DNA from: Pelagibacterales bacterium SAG-MED22
GTDB taxonomy: Bacteria > Pseudomonadota > Alphaproteobacteria > Pelagibacterales > Pelagibacteraceae
Reading direction: 5' to 3'
NCBI GenBank assembly: GCA_014653985.1
Contig: JACWDT010000002.1
Span: 62,001 to 126,000, forward strand
DNA: 64,000 nt
Notes under the pieces: generated by a model
The model's input: only the letters and a program-made list of their open reading frames with translations
Database searches by the model: none
What the model was told of the DNA's origin: nothing
Made by a program: the position numbers and the translations under genes
Shown: positions 44,171 through 52,984 of the stretch, in pieces
Layout of the letters: each line of letters starts with the position of its first letter
Position numbering within the stretch: position 1 is the first letter of the stretch

Positions 44171-45106
44171 AGCATTATTTTTAAACAAATTTGCTTCTTT
44201 AATATATCTTCTGACCATTTCTGTAGATTTATGTCCTGTCATAGCCATTATGCTCCTTTCTTCTGCTCCTGATTCTGCAGCTGATGTGGCAAAACCTGAT
44301 CTTAAACTATGACCAGAATAATTTCTGCTTTCAATGCCTGCTAGTTTTAAATAATCTTTTATAAGTAAAGCAACTGATTGGTCAGTTAATCTATTATCTG
44401 ATAGTTTTGATCCTTTGGTAAATCTTCTAAAGATTGGTCCTGAGCTAATTTTCGATATTTCAATCCATTTTTTTATTGAAATTACTGGGCAATATTGTGA
44501 ATTGTCAAAGTAGGGCAGTCCTTTTATAGAACCCTCACCAAATTGATCTGTTTTAGACCTTTTAAGGCTAATCTTAAGACCCTCTTGAACGAATTCAAGA
44601 TCATCGTAGTTAAGTGAAACTATCTCATTTCTTCTAAATCCACCTGAGAATCCAATTAATATAATTGACCTGTCTCTGAGTTTTTTTATTTCCTCATTTT
44701 TTTCTTTATCTATTACATTTATAAGTGTTTTTAAATGATTGATTAATAATGGTTTTTTTCCTTTTTGAATGCTACCTTTTCTTCTTTTAATCCCCAATAT
44801 ATTTTCAATTATTGATGGGTGCTTTGTATCAAGATAGTGACCTTTAAGTTTATGTATGACGCCTATTGAAACCAATCTTCTCTTTAATGTACTCATTTTA
44901 ATATCTTTAGTTGATAAATGTGTTAAATATAATGATACAATTTTTGGTTCTGATGGAAGAGATTTAAATCCATTTTGTGTACAGAACAATCCAAAATCAT
45001 TAAAGTCTGATTTATAAGCTCTAACTGTATTGTTTGCCTTTGAACTTTGAAGATTTAATAAAGTCTCTTGCTGCAATGCTTTAATGTCAGTTATTATTTC
45101 ACTCAT
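44150..45106 (-). CDS. Tyrosine recombinase / phage-type integrase
   Basis: SGGFRRNEIVSLNYDDL (Arg I), HSLRSGFATSAA (HxxR), TGHKSTEMVRRYI (GH...Tyr). Confidence 0.93.
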   Translation of the reverse strand: MSEIITDIKALQQETLLNLQSSKANNTVRAYKSDFNDFGLFCTQNGFKSLPSEPKIVSLYLTHLSTKDIKMSTLKRRLVSIGVIHKLKGHYLDTKHPSIIENILGIKRRKGSIQKGKKPLLINHLKTLINVIDKEKNEEIKKLRDRSIILIGFSGGFRRNEIVSLNYDDLEFVQEGLKISLKRSKTDQFGEGSIKGLPYFDNSQYCPVISIKKWIEISKISSGPIFRRFTKGSKLSDNRLTDQSVALLIKDYLKLAGIESRNYSGHSLRSGFATSAAESGAEERSIMAMTGHKSTEMVRRYIKEANLFKNNALNKIKL

Positions 45107-45149
45107 ATATATTACTATTGATAACCATTAATTATCATTAGTAATATAT
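45107..45149. repeat. 18-bp inverted repeat, 7-bp spacer, abutting integrase start
   Basis: ATATATTACTATTGATAA (45107-45124) / TTATCATTAGTAATATAT (45132-45149); arms match 17/18, spacer CCATTAA. Confidence 0.8.
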
Positions 45150-45242
45150 CAAGAGTTTTCAGATGTCAAATAAAATAATTAATCATTTTTAAGGACAATT
45201 AATGATGTTGCGAGCTCAGTAATGATGAAATATAATTAAAAA

Positions 45243-45413
45243 ATGGGCATAGACGGAGTAATTGAACCAATATATTTTCTAATCACTTCTATTGGTTTTG
45301 TAATTTTGAGCTTTATTCAGTATAAAAAAACAGGAAAATCCTTAGAAACGATCTATCTATTTATTTTAGCTGTTTTTTTTATAGTTTGCTTTATTATTTT
45401 AAATTTTTATTAA
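45243..45413 (+). CDS. 56-aa membrane micro-ORF upstream of MGMT-like gene
   Basis: MGIDGVIEPIYFLITSIGFVILSFIQYKKTGKSLETIYLFILAVFFIVCFIILNFY; two predicted TM segments; TAATG stop/start overlap; below ORF-track cutoff. Confidence 0.6.
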   Translation: MGIDGVIEPIYFLITSIGFVILSFIQYKKTGKSLETIYLFILAVFFIVCFIILNFY

Positions 45414-45682
45414 TGAAAGGTACTAAATTTCAATTAAAAGTCTGGAAATACCTTAAAACTATACCAAAAGGTACTGTAAAAACCTATAAAGAGGTAGCAA
45501 TTGCTATAAAAAGACCTAAATCATCCCGTGCTGTAGCTAATGCATGTGGAAAAAACCTATATTCTCCCAAAATACCGTGTCATAGAGTAATTCGATCTGA
45601 TGGAGGACTAGGTGGATACTCTGGCAGAGGTGGAATTAAGACAAAGCTACGTTTATTGAGATCTGAAAAAGTTGATATTTAG
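45413..45682 (+). CDS. Methylated-DNA-cysteine methyltransferase domain protein (Ogt/MGMT-like)
   Basis: KGTVKTYKEVAIAIKRPKSSRAVANACGKN, IPCHRVIRSDGGLGGYSGR; start at internal Met coupled to the micro-ORF. Confidence 0.92.
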   Translation: MKGTKFQLKVWKYLKTIPKGTVKTYKEVAIAIKRPKSSRAVANACGKNLYSPKIPCHRVIRSDGGLGGYSGRGGIKTKLRLLRSEKVDI

Positions 45683-46214
45683 TGTCATTTTAGGCCTATT
45701 TTATGGTCAAAAAAACCAATAAAATCAATAATTTTTTGCTATTTAAGCCTATTTTAGTATAAATAGTTTTTTGCACCCTTCAGTTGTACTACATATTGAG
45801 ATAAACCAAAATAAAGGTCCTCTATGGCCGTTTAAAACATATATTCTATAACTGCATTGCTCTACTATTTAATGATATCAAGGCTCATTTAAGAGTAAAA
45901 TTTCAAAGAATTTTTTATGAATTTTTTAGCCCTACTCACTTATCCGAATATAAAATTTGAATTTTTGATTAATAAGCTTAAAAAACCATTGGTATTAAAC
46001 AATTTTTACTAATATTAATTTTTCTAAAAATTTTTCCAATTTTGTCTTTATTTTTTTTCAAATAATAGTTATTTAATTTTTAATTTTCTAGGATAAATTG
46101 ACTAACATAAACCAATTTATCAATATATACAAAATATAATAATATAACAATTACAGTAATTTAAACATATATATTAAAGTAATACATAATATATTAGTTA
46201 ATATTTGTTTACTA

Positions 46215-47066
46215 TTAACTAGAACCTCTTAGCAAAAATTCCCTTCTAGAGATATATAGTCCACTAAGAACGATAATAAATAAACCTAAATAAGTCCAAT
46301 TATCAGGTAATTCATGGAAGAAATAGTAACTAATTAGTATATTTGTAATTATCTCAGTATAGCCCAAAGGAGCTAATTTAGATGCATCAGCGTATTTGAG
46401 TGATAATATGAGGAAAAGATGCGCTACAGAGGCTATAAGGCCTATTAAAGCCATTAAAATCCATTGATTTGACGTAGGATTAATCCAAACTGAGGGCATA
46501 AACAGGCTAATTATTATAGTTCCTATCAAACCAGAAAGTAAAAGTGTTAAAAGAGGATTATCAGAGGTGCTCAGCTTCCTGGTGATAATAAGATAAAACC
46601 CATAGCAAATTCCATTACCTAAAGCAGCCATAGTAGCCAAGTTAAGCTCAATAAAACCAGGTCTTATTACAATTAATGTTCCAATAAATCCTAAAGACAC
46701 AGCGGTCCACCTTTTAACCCCTACTTTCTCATTTAAAAAAAATGGAGATAAGGCTGTAACACAAATTGGAGCAACAAAAGCTAAAGTTAAAGCTTTAGGA
46801 AGTGAAATTTCTGATATTGCATAAAAGAATAAATAAGTAGAAAAAACAAAAATTAATCCTCTAATTAATTGAAGGGCTGGTTTTTTGGTCCAAACTAATG
46901 AATGCCTATAAAAGATAAGCATTAAGGATAATGTAAAGACTACAGTAAAAAAATATCTTGCCCAAGTTATCTGTAAAACATCCATAGATGAGCTCAAATA
47001 TTTAGCAAAAGCATCCATGACAGGAACAATCATCCAAGCAGATGCATTTAAAATTATTGCCTTCAT
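46215..47066 (-). CDS. EamA/DMT-family transporter
   Basis: About 10 TM with EamA repeat pattern. Confidence 0.88.
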   Translation of the reverse strand: MKAIILNASAWMIVPVMDAFAKYLSSSMDVLQITWARYFFTVVFTLSLMLIFYRHSLVWTKKPALQLIRGLIFVFSTYLFFYAISEISLPKALTLAFVAPICVTALSPFFLNEKVGVKRWTAVSLGFIGTLIVIRPGFIELNLATMAALGNGICYGFYLIITRKLSTSDNPLLTLLLSGLIGTIIISLFMPSVWINPTSNQWILMALIGLIASVAHLFLILSLKYADASKLAPLGYTEIITNILISYYFFHELPDNWTYLGLFIIVLSGLYISRREFLLRGSS

Positions 47067-47082
47067 AAAAGAAGGATATAGT

Positions 47083-47982
47083 TTAATAGAAGTATTTTAA
47101 AGCAAAGAATACAACAATTGGTAACGTAATAAATGACATAATTGTTGAAACTACGATCATACTTGCAATACTATCAACGATTTTTTTAGGTGAATACATT
47201 GAGCCAATTAAATAAGTCAAAACTGCACTTGGCATAGCACATTGAATTAAAAATACACCTGCTGCAAAACCAGATAAATTAAACATTTTTATAATACCTA
47301 GTCCAATTAATGGACCAATAAAAACTCTACATATTGAAGAGATAAAAGCTGATTTAAATGAAAAAACTTTTAATCTTGTAAGAGCTATACCTAAAGACAT
47401 CAATATTAAAAATATTGCTGTATAAGCAGTAATCATAGTTGTATTCACTAAAAAAACTGGAGTTTCAATTTCATAATATATAAAGATAATTGAAATTATT
47501 ATTGCATATACAGGTGGACTTTGAAGTAAAAGCTTAAAACTAAATTTTTTACTAGCCAAAAAAACATTTATTGTAAAATGAAAAAATATAACTAATGAAG
47601 AAATAGTGGCTGCAATACCTAATCCTAAATCACCATAAGCAAATAAACAAATCGGTAATCCCATGTTACCAACATTAGGTAAAACAAATGGAGGGAGTTC
47701 TCGTATTATTTCTTTTTTTAAAAAAACTAAAAAAATTACACCTACTATAGCAAAGGAAAATATTGCAATTAATGAATACCAAAAATACTCAATAAACATT
47801 GAGAATGTTACACCAGTAGTAGTGATAGCGTAAAAAACCATCGCAGGGCTTCCAACATTAGCAGCAAAATTTGTGATAAAAGAAGTATCTAATTTAGGAT
47901 TTTTTTTACCAATAAAGTAACCAATACCCACCATAAAAAAAACAGGAAATAAAACTTCAAAAAGTTTAAAATAAATATCCAT
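47083..47982 (-). CDS. AEC-family (auxin efflux carrier-type) transporter
   Basis: Multi-TM; LPNVGNMGLPICLFAYGDLGLGIA; CAMPSAVLTYLIG. Confidence 0.9.
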   Translation of the reverse strand: MDIYFKLFEVLFPVFFMVGIGYFIGKKNPKLDTSFITNFAANVGSPAMVFYAITTTGVTFSMFIEYFWYSLIAIFSFAIVGVIFLVFLKKEIIRELPPFVLPNVGNMGLPICLFAYGDLGLGIAATISSLVIFFHFTINVFLASKKFSFKLLLQSPPVYAIIISIIFIYYEIETPVFLVNTTMITAYTAIFLILMSLGIALTRLKVFSFKSAFISSICRVFIGPLIGLGIIKMFNLSGFAAGVFLIQCAMPSAVLTYLIGSMYSPKKIVDSIASMIVVSTIMSFITLPIVVFFALKYFY

Positions 47983-49274
47983 TAACCAAGCACTCTAATA
48001 AGTGTTGGTGTTTTTAAAATATTTTTATTTTTATTGAATACAGATAAACAATTCATGCAATTTATCTCAGAAGTTTTGTGAGTTATAATTACTATTGTTG
48101 CTTTATTTGTTTTTTTATCAGGTGTTTGGATAAGTCTTTTTACAGATATTTTATAATTAGCTAAACGATTGGTAATTTGTGATAAAACACCTGGACGATC
48201 TCTTACTTCAAATCTTAAATATAGTGAATTTGTATAATTATTTATATTATAAGATTTTAGAACTTTTAGTTGCCCAAAAGGGATTCCAAAAGGTTTTTTA
48301 ATATTTCCTCTAAGTATGGACAATAAGTCCGAAAGTAGAGAAGATGAAGTAGGACCAGGACCTGCACCTTCACCTTGTAAAATACTTTCACCGACTGGTT
48401 TTCCTTCAAGAATTACTGCATTCATTACTCCATTAACGTTACCGATATAAGATTTTTTATTAACTAAACATGGGTGAACTGTTTCAAAAAGTTGATTATT
48501 TTTTAATTCTGTTATGCCAAGAAGTTTTATTCTTAAATCTAATTGATTAGCAATTTTTATATCTTTTAACTCAATTTTTTCTATCCCCTCCATTAAACAT
48601 TTGTGGTGTGAGATTTTACTATTAAATGCAAGTGCAGATAAAATTCTTACCTTTGCAAAAGCATCAAAACCATTTAAATCTAATTTAGGATTACCTGGTT
48701 CAGCATAGCCAAGTTTTTGTGCTTTAATAAGAACATCATTAAATTTTTGATTGGAATTTTCCATTTCAGATAAGATATAATTTGAAGTACCATTTAATAT
48801 TCCATAAATCTTTGAGATCTTGTTTGTTGCTAATCCTTCCTTAATTGATCTTAAGATAGGGATGCCTCCTGCTACAGAAGCTTCAAACTCTAAGTTAACA
48901 TTATTTTTTTCAGCTAATTTTGCTAGATAATTTCCATGTTTAGAAATTAAAGCTTTATTAGGTGTAATGACGTGAACCTTACTTTTTAGAGCTTTCTCTA
49001 CAATTTTTTTAGATGCACCGTCAGATAATCCTATTGCTTCAAATAAAATATCTACTTTATGTTTTTTGAGTATATCAAGAGGGTTTTTATAAAAAATTTT
49101 CTTATTAATTTTAAATTTTCTTTTTTTTTTAATATTTTTTGCTGATATCGCGACTACATTAATTTTTGTTCCTGTTTTTATTTCAATATTTTTTTTTTTA
49201 GTATTTAACTCATTAAGTAAATAAATACCAACCTGTCCTAAACCAACTACTGCAATATTATATATTTTTTTCAT
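47982..49274 (-). CDS. hom: Homoserine dehydrogenase
   Basis: VVGLGQVGIYLL, ITPNKALISKHG, GILNGTSNYILSEM, C-terminal ACT domain. Confidence 0.95.
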   Translation of the reverse strand: MKKIYNIAVVGLGQVGIYLLNELNTKKKNIEIKTGTKINVVAISAKNIKKKRKFKINKKIFYKNPLDILKKHKVDILFEAIGLSDGASKKIVEKALKSKVHVITPNKALISKHGNYLAKLAEKNNVNLEFEASVAGGIPILRSIKEGLATNKISKIYGILNGTSNYILSEMENSNQKFNDVLIKAQKLGYAEPGNPKLDLNGFDAFAKVRILSALAFNSKISHHKCLMEGIEKIELKDIKIANQLDLRIKLLGITELKNNQLFETVHPCLVNKKSYIGNVNGVMNAVILEGKPVGESILQGEGAGPGPTSSSLLSDLLSILRGNIKKPFGIPFGQLKVLKSYNINNYTNSLYLRFEVRDRPGVLSQITNRLANYKISVKRLIQTPDKKTNKATIVIITHKTSEINCMNCLSVFNKNKNILKTPTLIRVLG

Positions 49275-49498
49275 TTACTAATATCAGGATATTTACTTTT
49301 TTTTGTGTAGTCTTCTATATATAATTTATATTCATCTACAGTCATAGACGTTATATCTTTTGATTTTTTTAATATTTTTGAAAATTTTTTTTGCTCATTT
49401 TTTTTTTTAATAGTATCTTCAGTCCAATATTGAGAATCTTTATTTAAAGAACAGTTGCTAATAAATAATAGTATAAAAAAACAAAATATTAATCTCAT
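49271..49498 (-). CDS. Small lipoprotein of unknown function
   Basis: Lipobox LLFISNC; overlaps both neighbours by a few bp. Confidence 0.75.
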   Translation of the reverse strand: MRLIFCFFILLFISNCSLNKDSQYWTEDTIKKKNEQKKFSKILKKSKDITSMTVDEYKLYIEDYTKKSKYPDISK

Positions 49499-50517
49499 AT
49501 TAATCCAGTTGTTTCTGGATAGTTAAATCTATTGTTTAGACTTTGCACTGCTTGCCCTGCTCCACCTTTTATTAAATTATCTATAGCTGAGAGTATAATA
49601 ATTTTATTATTAAATTTTGACTTGCAGACTGAAATTAGACAATTATTAGTATTAATAACATCATTTGTACTTATAAGGGTATTTGATTTGGAAATTTTCA
49701 CAAATTTTTCTCTCTTATAAAATTTTGATAGTAAACCTAAAACCTTTGTCATATTTACATTTCTATTCAAATCTAAATATATAGTACTTAAAATTCCTTT
49801 AAACATTGGTGATAAATGTGGTGTAAAACTTACTTCAATTTTCTTCTTAGAAAATTTTTTTAACATCTGGTCAATTTCTGAATTATGACGATGATTTCCA
49901 ACACCATAAGCACTTAAAGAGTCATATAAATTTTTATTTTTATATTTTTTGTGAACACCTCTTCCAGCACCAGAATAACCTGATTTGGAGTCTACTATAA
50001 TATTTGAAACTTTAATTAAATTTTTATTAATCAAAGGTATTAATGGCAAAAGTATAGATGTTGGATAACAACCTGGACTTGAGATAATATTATACTTTTT
50101 AAGTTCTTTTCTATTAATTTCAGGTAGTGAATAGATACTTTTTTTTATAAGTTTAATTGCCCGATGCTTCTGTTTGTACCATTTTTTATATTCTGAAGCT
50201 TTTTCAAGTCTAAAATCTGCAGCTAAATCAATTAATATATTTTTTTTATTTAAATATTTAGATATATCTTGAGCTTCTCCATTAGGTAAAGCTGTAAAAA
50301 TTATATCAACATTATCTAATATATTTTTATTAAATTTTCTTATTTTAGGTAATTTATATTTTGATAATGACTTTTCATAAAATGAAATACTCTTACCTAC
50401 TGACGAATTACCACATAGATATTTTATGTTTATATATTTGTGCTTAACTAATATCTTAATTAATTGAGTACCAATATATCCAGTTGATCCAGCGACTAAC
50501 GCGTTAAGCTTAGGCAT
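49495..50517 (-). CDS. argC: N-acetyl-gamma-glutamyl-phosphate reductase
   Basis: AGSTGYIGTQLIKIL, SSPGCYPTSILLPLIPL, SKSGYSGAGR. Confidence 0.94.
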   Translation of the reverse strand: MPKLNALVAGSTGYIGTQLIKILVKHKYINIKYLCGNSSVGKSISFYEKSLSKYKLPKIRKFNKNILDNVDIIFTALPNGEAQDISKYLNKKNILIDLAADFRLEKASEYKKWYKQKHRAIKLIKKSIYSLPEINRKELKKYNIISSPGCYPTSILLPLIPLINKNLIKVSNIIVDSKSGYSGAGRGVHKKYKNKNLYDSLSAYGVGNHRHNSEIDQMLKKFSKKKIEVSFTPHLSPMFKGILSTIYLDLNRNVNMTKVLGLLSKFYKREKFVKISKSNTLISTNDVINTNNCLISVCKSKFNNKIIILSAIDNLIKGGAGQAVQSLNNRFNYPETTGLI

Positions 50518-50550
50518 TTTATATTATAACAGTTAAATATTAAAAAAAAA

Positions 50551-50988
50551 TTATCTTTTAGAGAATTGAAAGCTTCTTCTAGCTTTTCTTCTACCAGGTT
50601 TTTTCCTCTCAACTGCTCGAGAATCTCTGGTGGTAAGTTTTTCGGTTTTTAATGTACCTTTTAAATTTTCATCAAATAAAACTAATGCTTTAGATATTCC
50701 ATGAACCATTGCACCAGCTTGGCCTGTCGGTCCGCCACCTTTGACACTACATCTAACGTCATAATCTGTAGACTGATTTATAATCTCAAAAGGTCTTGTA
50801 ATTTGCATTTTATGTGTTACATCCGCAAAATAATCACTAAATAATTTGCCATTAACATATATTTTACCTGAACCTTTTTTTAACCAAACTTTAGCAATTG
50901 AAGTTTTTCTTCTACCAGTTGCATATTTACTGTCTTTAAAATCCAATTTAAGTTTAGGAGATTTTGGAGATGTTTGAGTGTTTTCCAT
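50551..50988 (-). CDS. rpsI: 30S ribosomal protein S9
   Basis: ATGRRKTSIAKVWLKKGSGKIYVNGK, C-terminal RRKARRSFQFSKR. Confidence 0.97.
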   Translation of the reverse strand: MENTQTSPKSPKLKLDFKDSKYATGRRKTSIAKVWLKKGSGKIYVNGKLFSDYFADVTHKMQITRPFEIINQSTDYDVRCSVKGGGPTGQAGAMVHGISKALVLFDENLKGTLKTEKLTTRDSRAVERKKPGRRKARRSFQFSKR

Positions 50989-50989
50989 A

Positions 50990-51448
50990 TTAATTTCTAG
51001 CTAAATTTTTACTATTCAATTTATTTAATTCGATGACCGTAGGATTTTGAGCTGAATGCGGATGTGCATTGCCTGAATAAATTTTTAATTTAGTCAATTG
51101 TTTTCGACCCAAAACACCACCAGGTAACATTCTCTTAACAGCGAGTTTTAGAGTTTCTCCAGGTTTTTTTTCATGGAGTTTTTCTGGTGTAGTAATTTTA
51201 ATACCACCTGGATGGCCAGTGTGTCTGTAATATTTTTTATCTTGAAATTTGTTTCCTGTAAATTTTGCTTGTTCAATATTTTTAACCACAACAAAATCAC
51301 CATCATCCATGTGTGGAGTGTAGGTTGTTTTATTTTTTCCTCTTATAATATTTGAAACAACTGTAGCTAATCTTCCAACAACAGCATTAGTTGCATCAAT
51401 TTCAAACCAAGATGATGTTATTTGATCTTTTTTAAGGAATTTTGTCAT
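50990..51448 (-). CDS. rplM: 50S ribosomal protein L13
   Basis: WFEIDATNAVVGRLATVVSNIIRGKNK, KMLPGGVLGR-like motif. Confidence 0.97.
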   Translation of the reverse strand: MTKFLKKDQITSSWFEIDATNAVVGRLATVVSNIIRGKNKTTYTPHMDDGDFVVVKNIEQAKFTGNKFQDKKYYRHTGHPGGIKITTPEKLHEKKPGETLKLAVKRMLPGGVLGRKQLTKLKIYSGNAHPHSAQNPTVIELNKLNSKNLARN

Positions 51449-51530
51449 TGTGCGAGGATTAATACTATTATTAAAATCAATGTCAATTTTATATTTACCT
51501 TGAAAATAGCTCTTATTTTGATAAAAAGAT

Positions 51531-51574
51531 AATGCCGATTTGATCCTATTGCGGGCTTTAAACTGCTAAAAAGG
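51531..51574 (+). promoter_or_regulatory. SAM-II-like riboswitch aptamer
   Basis: GAUUUGAUCCUAUUGCGGGC...UUUAAACUGCUAAAAAGG aligns with the SAM-II core (GAUUU..A.C.UAUUGC..GC...AUAAA....GCUAAAAAGG); short P1 GCC/GGC. Confidence 0.75.
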
Positions 51575-51594
51575 AATTTTCTAAAATTATCGGT

Positions 51595-51650
51595 AGGCAT
51601 TTGAACTATATTGTGCGCCTTACATTAAGTTAAAGCACTAAAAAAGGAGC
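51595..51650 (+). promoter_or_regulatory. SAM-V-like riboswitch aptamer overlapping the metY ribosome-binding site
   Basis: AGGCAUUUG...AUUGUGC-GCCU...AAGUUAAAGCACUAAAAAAGGAG; P1 AGGC/GCCU, pseudoknot P2 GUGC/GCAC; AAAGGAG just upstream of ATG 51656. Confidence 0.78.
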
Positions 51651-51655
51651 AAACT

Positions 51656-52984
51656 ATGAGTACTAAAAGAAACAACCCTGAAACTATTGCAATCCATGGT
51701 GGAGATTACAGAAGTGATCCTGCAACAAATGCAGTTGCTGTACCTATATATAGAACTACATCATATGAGTTTAACAGTACAGAGCATGCAGCTAATTTGT
51801 TTTCACTAAAAGAGTTTGGGAATATTTATACCAGAATAATGAATCCAACAAATGATGTATTAGAAAAAAGGATTGCTGCACTTGAAGGTGGTTTGTCTTG
51901 TGTAACGGTTTCATCAGGTCAAACAGCATCAACTTTTGCAGTATTAAATGTAGCTCAAGCGGGAGATAACATCGTAAGTTCCACTGATCTATATGGAGGC
52001 ACTGTATCATTATTTAATAACACGCTTAGTAAACTTGGAATAGAAATACGATATGCAGATCCAAGTGATCCTAAAAATTTTGAAAAACTAATTGATGATA
52101 ATACCCGCGCCTTTTACGGTGAAACTCTGCCTAACCCATATTTAAGAGTTTTCCCTATTAAAGAAGTATCTGATATTGGAAGAAAATATAATATTCCTCT
52201 AATAATGGATAATACCGCTGCCCCTATTATTTGTAAGCCTATAGAGCATGGCGCTGCTGTAGTTATTCATTCATTGACAAAATATATCGGTGGACATGGA
52301 ACTGCAATTGCTGGCAGTATTGTTGATAGTGGAAATTTCGATTGGACAACTGATCCCAAAAGACAACCATTATTCAATGAACCTGATGCAAGTTATAATA
52401 ATGTAATATGGGGAAAAGCAGTACCTGAAATGACAGGAGCCAACGTTCCTTTTTCTGTACGCGCTAGAGTTTGTTTGTTAAGGGATCTTGGTTCAGCCTG
52501 TCCTCCAGATAATGCTTTTGCAATCATACAAGGACTTGAGACTGTTGCTTTGAGAATGAAACAGCATTGTGAAAATGCTCAAAAGGTTGTTAATTTTTTG
52601 AAAAAACATAAAGAAGTAACCAAAGTAATTTATTCAACTGAACATGATAAACATATCTCAGATAGAGCGAAACAATACTTAAAAGGTGGAAACGGACCAA
52701 TGGTTGGCATCGAGCTTAAGGGTGGAATTGATGCTGGTAAGAGATTTATTGAGTCCTTAAAAATGTTTTATCATGTTGCTAATATTGGTGATGCTAGAAG
52801 TTTAGCTATACATCCAGCTAGTACAACTCACAGCCAATTAAATGAAAAAGAGCTAGCCGCATCTGGTGTAACTCAAAGTTATGTTAGACTATGCATAGGT
52901 ATAGAACATATTGATGATATTATTGAAGATTTAGATCAAGCTCTAAATAAATCTTCAAAGAGGAAACTTAAAGCAGTTAGTTAG
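51656..52984 (+). CDS. metY: O-acetylhomoserine aminocarboxypropyltransferase / sulfhydrylase
   Basis: PLP Cys/Met metabolism family: TVSSGQTASTFAV, VIHSLTKYIGGHGTAIAG, HPASTTHSQL. Confidence 0.94.
   Translation: MSTKRNNPETIAIHGGDYRSDPATNAVAVPIYRTTSYEFNSTEHAANLFSLKEFGNIYTRIMNPTNDVLEKRIAALEGGLSCVTVSSGQTASTFAVLNVAQAGDNIVSSTDLYGGTVSLFNNTLSKLGIEIRYADPSDPKNFEKLIDDNTRAFYGETLPNPYLRVFPIKEVSDIGRKYNIPLIMDNTAAPIICKPIEHGAAVVIHSLTKYIGGHGTAIAGSIVDSGNFDWTTDPKRQPLFNEPDASYNNVIWGKAVPEMTGANVPFSVRARVCLLRDLGSACPPDNAFAIIQGLETVALRMKQHCENAQKVVNFLKKHKEVTKVIYSTEHDKHISDRAKQYLKGGNGPMVGIELKGGIDAGKRFIESLKMFYHVANIGDARSLAIHPASTTHSQLNEKELAASGVTQSYVRLCIGIEHIDDIIEDLDQALNKSSKRKLKAVS

Noticed and set aside
41500-46214. Duplicated tRNA-Glu 3' end as an att site downstream
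   Set aside because: I scanned the interval by eye and saw no second copy of the tRNA-Glu 3' segment (gttcgattcccctagggacc).
51601-51633. Leader peptide ORF ttg-aac-tat...taa in the metY leader
   Set aside because: Non-ATG start without a suitable RBS and fully inside the SAM-V-like structure.
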